The notes under the pieces: generated by a model
What the model saw: the letters and a program-made list of their open reading frames with translations, nothing else
Told to the model about the DNA's origin: nothing
The model's database searches: none
Made by a program: the position numbers and the translations under genes
Shown: piece by piece, positions 5,458 through 8,931 of the stretch
Layout of the letters: the number at the start of each line of letters is the position of its first letter
How positions within the stretch are numbered: position 1 is the stretch's first letter
Source: Cyanobacteriota bacterium
GTDB taxonomy: Bacteria; Cyanobacteriota; Cyanobacteriia; Leptolyngbyales; Leptolyngbyaceae
NCBI GenBank assembly: GCA_027482985.1
Contig: JAIXVO010000694.1
Coordinates: 1 to 8,931, forward strand
DNA length: 8,931 nt
Direction of reading: 5' to 3'

Positions 5458-7449
5458 TTAGGTAGATAAATGGGCGGTGCCGCTGTCGGTGCGCTGGACG
5501 ACGCTGATGAAGGCATCTTCGAGGGAGAAGGGGACGGGGCGGAGGGAGTCGAGTTGAATGTGAGCGGTGTCGAGGATGGCTTTGACTGCCGGGATATCGG
5601 TATCGGGGTGATCGAGGACGACATGCAGGCGATCGCCGAAGATGGCGACCCGCCAGCGATCGAGCCGCGTTTTCAGGAGATCGGACGCTTGTTGGGGGCG
5701 ATCGACCCGCAATTCAATCAGTTGTCCCGGCTGCGCGGCTTTAATTTCGCTGGGCGATCCCTGAATCACGACTTCTCCCGCCACCATGAAGCCCATCCGG
5801 TTGCACTGTTCGGCTTCTTCCAGGTAGTGCGTCGTGACTAAAACGGCGGTACCCTGTCGCGCTAAGTCGTTAATCAACCGCCAAAATTGGCGACGGGCGA
5901 GGGGATCAACGCCAGAAGTGGGTTCATCAAGAAATAGAATTTCGGGTTCGTGCATCACCGAAGCCCCAAACGCCACCCGCTGTTTCCAACCGCCGGGGAG
6001 TCGTCCCGTTAACATGTCTTCCTGGCCCGTTAAGCCACAAGTTTCCAGCACCCAATCGATTTTTTGGCGACGAGACTGGCTGGGCACATCGTACACGCCA
6101 CAGTAGAATTCCAGATTTTCGACCACACTCAAATCGTCGTACAGGGTAAATTTTTGGCTCATATAGCCAATTCGCTGCCGTAATGCCTGACTGCGTAAAT
6201 CCTGGCTTTGGCCACCCAGGGTAATGCGCCCACTGGAAGCCGGGAGCAGCCCACACAAAATTTTGATGGTGGTGGTTTTGCCCGCACCAGTGCCGCACAG
6301 GAGGCCATAAATTTCGCCGTAACGAATCTCCAAATTCACCCCTTTGACCGCATGGAAATGACCAAAGGTTTTCCGCAAATCTTGAGCCGCGATCGCCATC
6401 TCTACATTAGGCGTTACCCGTTGCCCAGTCGCCACCTTCAGCCGAGGAATGGGAATAAACGGCGGATCTGATCCTTGCTGACGCAGCCGGGTGACAAACA
6501 CATTTTCCAGCGTGGCGGCGGTCGTTTGCAGGCTGGTGAGGGGAATCGTCTGGTGCGTCAGAGCGTCCGTGATTTGCCCCGTTGCCAGTTGCGGATCAGC
6601 AGCGAGGACATCCAGGCGATCGCCAAAGGTCTGCACATCGGCAATTCCCTGCGGCACCGTGTCAATTAACGGCATCAACAGCGCTTCCGTGGCATGAATC
6701 TGGGGCGTGCGGAGTTCTAGTCGCTGTAAGCCGAGGTGCGATCGCAGTTGGGAAAGGGTGCCGACTTCATGAATTTGCCCGTCATACATGAGCGCAATCC
6801 GGTTACACCGTTCGGCTTCATCCAGGTAGGGCGTGGCGACGACGATCGTCATCCCCTCACTCGCCAACGCCGCCAGCACATCCCAAAACTCGCGCCGGGA
6901 AACCGGATCAACCCCCGTCGTCGGTTCATCTAGCAGCAAGATTTGGGGCTGCGGAATCAGGGCACAGCAGAGCGCCAGTTTTTGCTTCATGCCGCCTGAG
7001 AGTTGTCCCGCCAAGCGATCGCCAATCCGGTCCAGGTTCATCAGCTTCAGATATTTGTCGCGCCGCTGGTGAAAATCCGCTGCCTCCACCCGCCGCAATC
7101 CGGCAACGTACCGCAAGTTCTCATCAATGCTGAGATCGAGATAGAGGGAAAATTGTTGAGTCAGATAGCCCAAATTGAGCCGAGCATGGCGGGGCTGTTT
7201 GCCTAACACATCAATGTAGCCACTGGAGGCATTCATCACCCCGGCCAGGATATGAAAGGTTGTGGTTTTCCCGGCTCCATCTGGCCCAATCAGCCCAAAG
7301 ATTTCCCCTGGATAAACCTCAAACTGGATGCCCCGCACTGCTGCAAATTGGCCATAGTTTTTGTGCAGGCGATCAACCTGAATCAGCGGCACCAACGGGC
7401 GATCGCCCATCGCTTCAGCGGCACTATTTTCTGTATCCTGTGTTTGCAT
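5458..7449 (-). CDS. Two-domain (fused) ABC transporter ATPase, YbhF-like
   Basis: The 663-residue cytoplasmic ATPase carries two nucleotide-binding domains and powers the two permeases downstream. Domain 1 has Walker A GPDGAGKTT (55-63), Q-loop YLTQQF (95-100), signature LSGGMKQ (150-156) and Walker B ILLLDEP (170-176). Where the H-loop histidine is expected it has Pro207 (ATPYLDEAE). Domain 2 has a Walker A starting with Cys385 (CGTGAGKTT) instead of Gly, Q-loop YMSQKF (429-434), signature LPGGWKQ (484-490), Walker B ILFLDEP (504-510) and an intact H-loop His541 (TTHYLEEAE). Each half is followed by a regulatory beta region. Length and layout fit YbhF (~580 residues) with a longer linker around residues 320-350. 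The start ATG follows a purine-rich ribosome binding region. By composite-site logic, one ATP site should be consensus and the other degenerate. Confidence 0.94.
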   Translation of the reverse strand: MQTQDTENSAAEAMGDRPLVPLIQVDRLHKNYGQFAAVRGIQFEVYPGEIFGLIGPDGAGKTTTFHILAGVMNASSGYIDVLGKQPRHARLNLGYLTQQFSLYLDLSIDENLRYVAGLRRVEAADFHQRRDKYLKLMNLDRIGDRLAGQLSGGMKQKLALCCALIPQPQILLLDEPTTGVDPVSRREFWDVLAALASEGMTIVVATPYLDEAERCNRIALMYDGQIHEVGTLSQLRSHLGLQRLELRTPQIHATEALLMPLIDTVPQGIADVQTFGDRLDVLAADPQLATGQITDALTHQTIPLTSLQTTAATLENVFVTRLRQQGSDPPFIPIPRLKVATGQRVTPNVEMAIAAQDLRKTFGHFHAVKGVNLEIRYGEIYGLLCGTGAGKTTTIKILCGLLPASSGRITLGGQSQDLRSQALRQRIGYMSQKFTLYDDLSVVENLEFYCGVYDVPSQSRRQKIDWVLETCGLTGQEDMLTGRLPGGWKQRVAFGASVMHEPEILFLDEPTSGVDPLARRQFWRLINDLARQGTAVLVTTHYLEEAEQCNRMGFMVAGEVVIQGSPSEIKAAQPGQLIELRVDRPQQASDLLKTRLDRWRVAIFGDRLHVVLDHPDTDIPAVKAILDTAHIQLDSLRPVPFSLEDAFISVVQRTDSGTAHLST

Positions 7450-7453
7450 TGTT

Positions 7454-7466
7454 TCCCCGCTCCCCC
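7454..7466 (-). promoter_or_regulatory. Purine-rich ribosome binding region of the fused ATPase gene
   Basis: On the minus strand GGGGGAGCGGGGA precedes the ATG at 7449 by 4 nt. It offers GGAG at ~10 nt spacing and GGGGA at 4 nt, supporting this start. Confidence 0.5.
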
Positions 7467-7627
7467 AACTCTCTGGCGAGACGTGCCAGCGGCAACGTCT
7501 CTACGAAATCTTTCTTCCCCCCAAATCTCTGGCGAGACGTGCCAACGGCACCGTCTCTACGAAAATTCCTTCCATTTCCCAAATCTTCGGTGAGACGTGT
7601 CAACGGTGCATCTCTACGAAATCGTTC
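7467..7627. repeat. Three tandem degenerate hairpin repeats between adaptor and ATPase genes
   Basis: Three units share the order CTCTGGCGAGACGTGCC, a short AAC/AGC centre, GGCA-CGTCTCTACGAAA, then a pyrimidine spacer. The GAGACG cores begin at 7478, 7534 and 7592, giving periods of 56 and 58 bp. Units 1 and 2 can fold into near-perfect hairpins (GAGACG with CGTCTC plus GCC with GGC, one bulge). Unit 3 has decayed (GAGACGTGTC opposite GTGCATCTC). They resemble the GAGACG/CGTCTC palindromic repeats scattered in filamentous cyanobacterial genomes. They lie inside the operon, so the hairpins would be transcribed and could affect mRNA processing. Confidence 0.8.
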
Positions 7628-7680
7628 TTTCCCTCCCTTTTCCTCCCTTTCCCTTCCGCTTCCTCCCTTTCCCTCCCTCC
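7628..7680 (-). repeat. Purine-rich tract with G-quadruplex motif (mRNA sense)
   Basis: Apart from one C on the minus strand (the G at 7658 on the plus strand), this stretch is all purine on the minus strand, which is the sense strand of the operon. It has seven GGG runs. The segment at 7653-7631 has four of them with loops of 3, 7 and 1 nt, meeting the usual G3N1-7 quadruplex rule. It begins just after the adaptor stop codon. It may form a quadruplex in DNA or mRNA; function is unknown. Confidence 0.7.
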
Positions 7681-7684
7681 TGCC

Positions 7685-8931
7685 TTACTTCAGATCAATC
7701 TCTGCATCCGCAGGCATTCCTGGTTTGGCGTAGGTTTCGGCCTGGGCGATCGCAAGTTTTACGCCGAAGACTTGGCGCACGCGGTCTTTTTGGAAGTAGA
7801 TGTTTTCGGGGGTGAAGGAGGCTTTGGCGTCGATCGCGCTGACTTTGGCAGATAGCGGTTGGGTGGGGTTGGAGTCGAGCAGGACGCGGGCGGGTTTGCC
7901 GGGGTAGATTTTGCCGATGTCGCCTTCGGGAACGTAAGCTCGGAGGTAGATCGCATCGGGATTGATCACAGTGAGGAGGGTTTTGCCACTGGTGACGACG
8001 GCTCCGGGTTCCAGGGGGCGATCTTGCACAGTGCCGTTAATCGGACTTTTAACTTTGAACGAGTCGAGGCGTTTTTGCAGTTGTTGTTGATTCGCGATCG
8101 CGGCCTGAACTTTCGCCTGGGCTGCGGCTAACCGCGCGTTTGCCTGTTCTTTCTGTTGTCGATAGGCGGCAAGTTGACTGCTGCGAATCGTCGGGTTCAA
8201 TGTGGTGGATTGGGTTTGGGTGAGTCCGCCCTGCGCCGCCTGGAGTTGCTGATTCGCCGTGTTGACCGCTGCCTGTCGTGCTACCAGCGTCGCGCGGGCT
8301 GTCTCTAAGCTAGCCTGGGCAGTTTCGGCGTTGGTCTGCGCCTGATCAAATTGTTGGCGGTTAATCGCACCCTGGCTCACGAGTTGGGCGTAGCGATCGC
8401 GATCGGCCTGCGCTAACCGCAATTGGGAGGCAGCTCGTTTGACATCCGCCTGTGCCTGTACTACCTGAGCTTGCGCTTGTGTGACCTGGGCCTGGTTCGC
8501 GGCCACGGTCGAGGTTGCCTGACTGACCCGCCCTTGCGAATCTTCCTGGGATTGCGCCAAATTCGCGGTTGACTCTTGAATCCGACTTTCTGCCACACTC
8601 ACATCCAGTCGTGCCTGAGCTTCATCCTGGCGGGCGGCATTGACCTGGGCGATCGCTGCTTGCAATTGCTGGTTCACTTCTTCGTCTTCGATCACGGCAA
8701 CGACCTGTCCCGCTTTCACGCGATCGCCTTCCTGCACCAGAATAGCCGTAATCCGTCCGCCAGTCTTCGCGCCAATGTCGGTTTCATCGGCTTCAATCCG
8801 TCCACTTACCTTCAGGACAGTAGGGGCAGAGGGCGGCATGAGGAAGCGCCAACCGAGCAAACCGGCCAGGGCCAGCGCTCCCACCCCTAAGAGCAAGCGG
8901 GGATTGAATTTGCGTTTGGCGGCGGGAGCGG
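7685..8931 (-). CDS. HlyD-family periplasmic adaptor (membrane fusion protein), YbhG-like, 5' end outside window
   Basis: This is the adaptor subunit linking the inner-membrane exporter to an outer-membrane channel. The frame is open to the right window edge: the TTG at 8896 is preceded in frame by KRKFNPR, a positively charged cytoplasmic end before the membrane anchor LLLGVGALALAGLLGWRFL. I therefore treat the gene as 5'-partial with ~415 codons visible. Numbering from the TTG, a biotinyl-lipoyl half-domain spans ~25-70. A very long Ala/Gln-rich coiled-coil hairpin spans ~72-278, with its turn near RYAQLVSQGAINRQQF (168-183). The second lipoyl half (KVKSPINGTV...GKTLLTV) spans ~280-310, and a beta-barrel domain runs to the C-terminus. 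The tip motif has Asn179 where RND adaptors commonly have Ser. The gene lies upstream of, and on the same strand as, the ATPase and permeases. No TolC-like gene is in the window. Confidence 0.93.
   Translation of the reverse strand, partial: APAAKRKFNPRLLLGVGALALAGLLGWRFLMPPSAPTVLKVSGRIEADETDIGAKTGGRITAILVQEGDRVKAGQVVAVIEDEEVNQQLQAAIAQVNAARQDEAQARLDVSVAESRIQESTANLAQSQEDSQGRVSQATSTVAANQAQVTQAQAQVVQAQADVKRAASQLRLAQADRDRYAQLVSQGAINRQQFDQAQTNAETAQASLETARATLVARQAAVNTANQQLQAAQGGLTQTQSTTLNPTIRSSQLAAYRQQKEQANARLAAAQAKVQAAIANQQQLQKRLDSFKVKSPINGTVQDRPLEPGAVVTSGKTLLTVINPDAIYLRAYVPEGDIGKIYPGKPARVLLDSNPTQPLSAKVSAIDAKASFTPENIYFQKDRVRQVFGVKLAIAQAETYAKPGMPADAEIDLK

Noticed and set aside
5145..5624. Minus-strand Ser/Pro-rich frame overlapping the ATPase and first permease
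   Set aside because: It is a frame shadow: the overlapping genes have full family motifs and this frame has none.
7467..7627. CRISPR array
   Set aside because: There are only three units, the repeats diverge, the spacers are pyrimidine-rich and alike rather than unique, and no cas gene is present.
7252..7815. Plus-strand open frames antisense to the ATPase 5' end, the repeat array and the adaptor 3' end
   Set aside because: Their codons follow the pyrimidine tract and repeats, giving low-complexity Pro/Ser/Phe-rich peptides with no family resemblance; they are shadows of the minus-strand operon.
8894..8896. TTG as the start of the HlyD-like gene
   Set aside because: The frame stays open upstream to the window edge and encodes a basic segment (KRKFNPR) expected before the membrane anchor; the TTG is an ordinary Leu codon.

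Overview
The window looks like chromosomal DNA from a filamentous or Leptolyngbya-type cyanobacterium. The octamer GCGATCGC (HIP1, the highly iterated palindrome typical of cyanobacteria) occurs roughly twenty times. The gene families also fit: a short manganese catalase, a cyanobacterial-style VapBC locus with a coiled-coil antitoxin, and GAGACG/CGTCTC hairpin repeats of the type scattered through such genomes.

Left part (1-2270, accessory). A plus-strand gene encodes a pore-former-like protein: a ubiquitin-like beta-grasp region followed by a MACPF-like (membrane attack complex/perforin-like) domain. The visible N-terminus repeats part of its own ubiquitin-like region, so the gene probably continues upstream of base 1. 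It ends at a strong hairpin. Next, on the minus strand, lies a decayed toxin-antitoxin locus: an antitoxin that is still open, followed by only the last ~40 codons of its VapC PIN-domain toxin. Bases 1933-2216 hold no gene I can name.

Middle (2217-3227). A single manganese catalase gene with all five expected metal ligands follows an operator-like dyad and a good ribosome binding site. It ends at a 12-bp hairpin.

Right part (3228-8931). A minus-strand operon, read right to left, encodes a complete inner-membrane exporter of the YbhGFSR type: a HlyD/YbhG-like membrane fusion protein (5' end cut by the window), a YbhF-like protein with two fused ABC ATPase domains, and two ABC-2 permeases. The last three genes are packed with gaps of 8 and 2 nt. 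The adaptor and ATPase genes are separated by 235 nt that carry three tandem degenerate hairpin repeats and a purine-rich, quadruplex-capable tract on the mRNA-sense strand. The two ATPase halves are asymmetric in their catalytic motifs, predicting one consensus and one degenerate ATP site.

The most unusual items are the MACPF-like protein with a duplicated ubiquitin-like segment in low-GC, HIP1-free DNA, and the antitoxin that has outlived its toxin. The exporter and catalase are recognisable, ordinary families.
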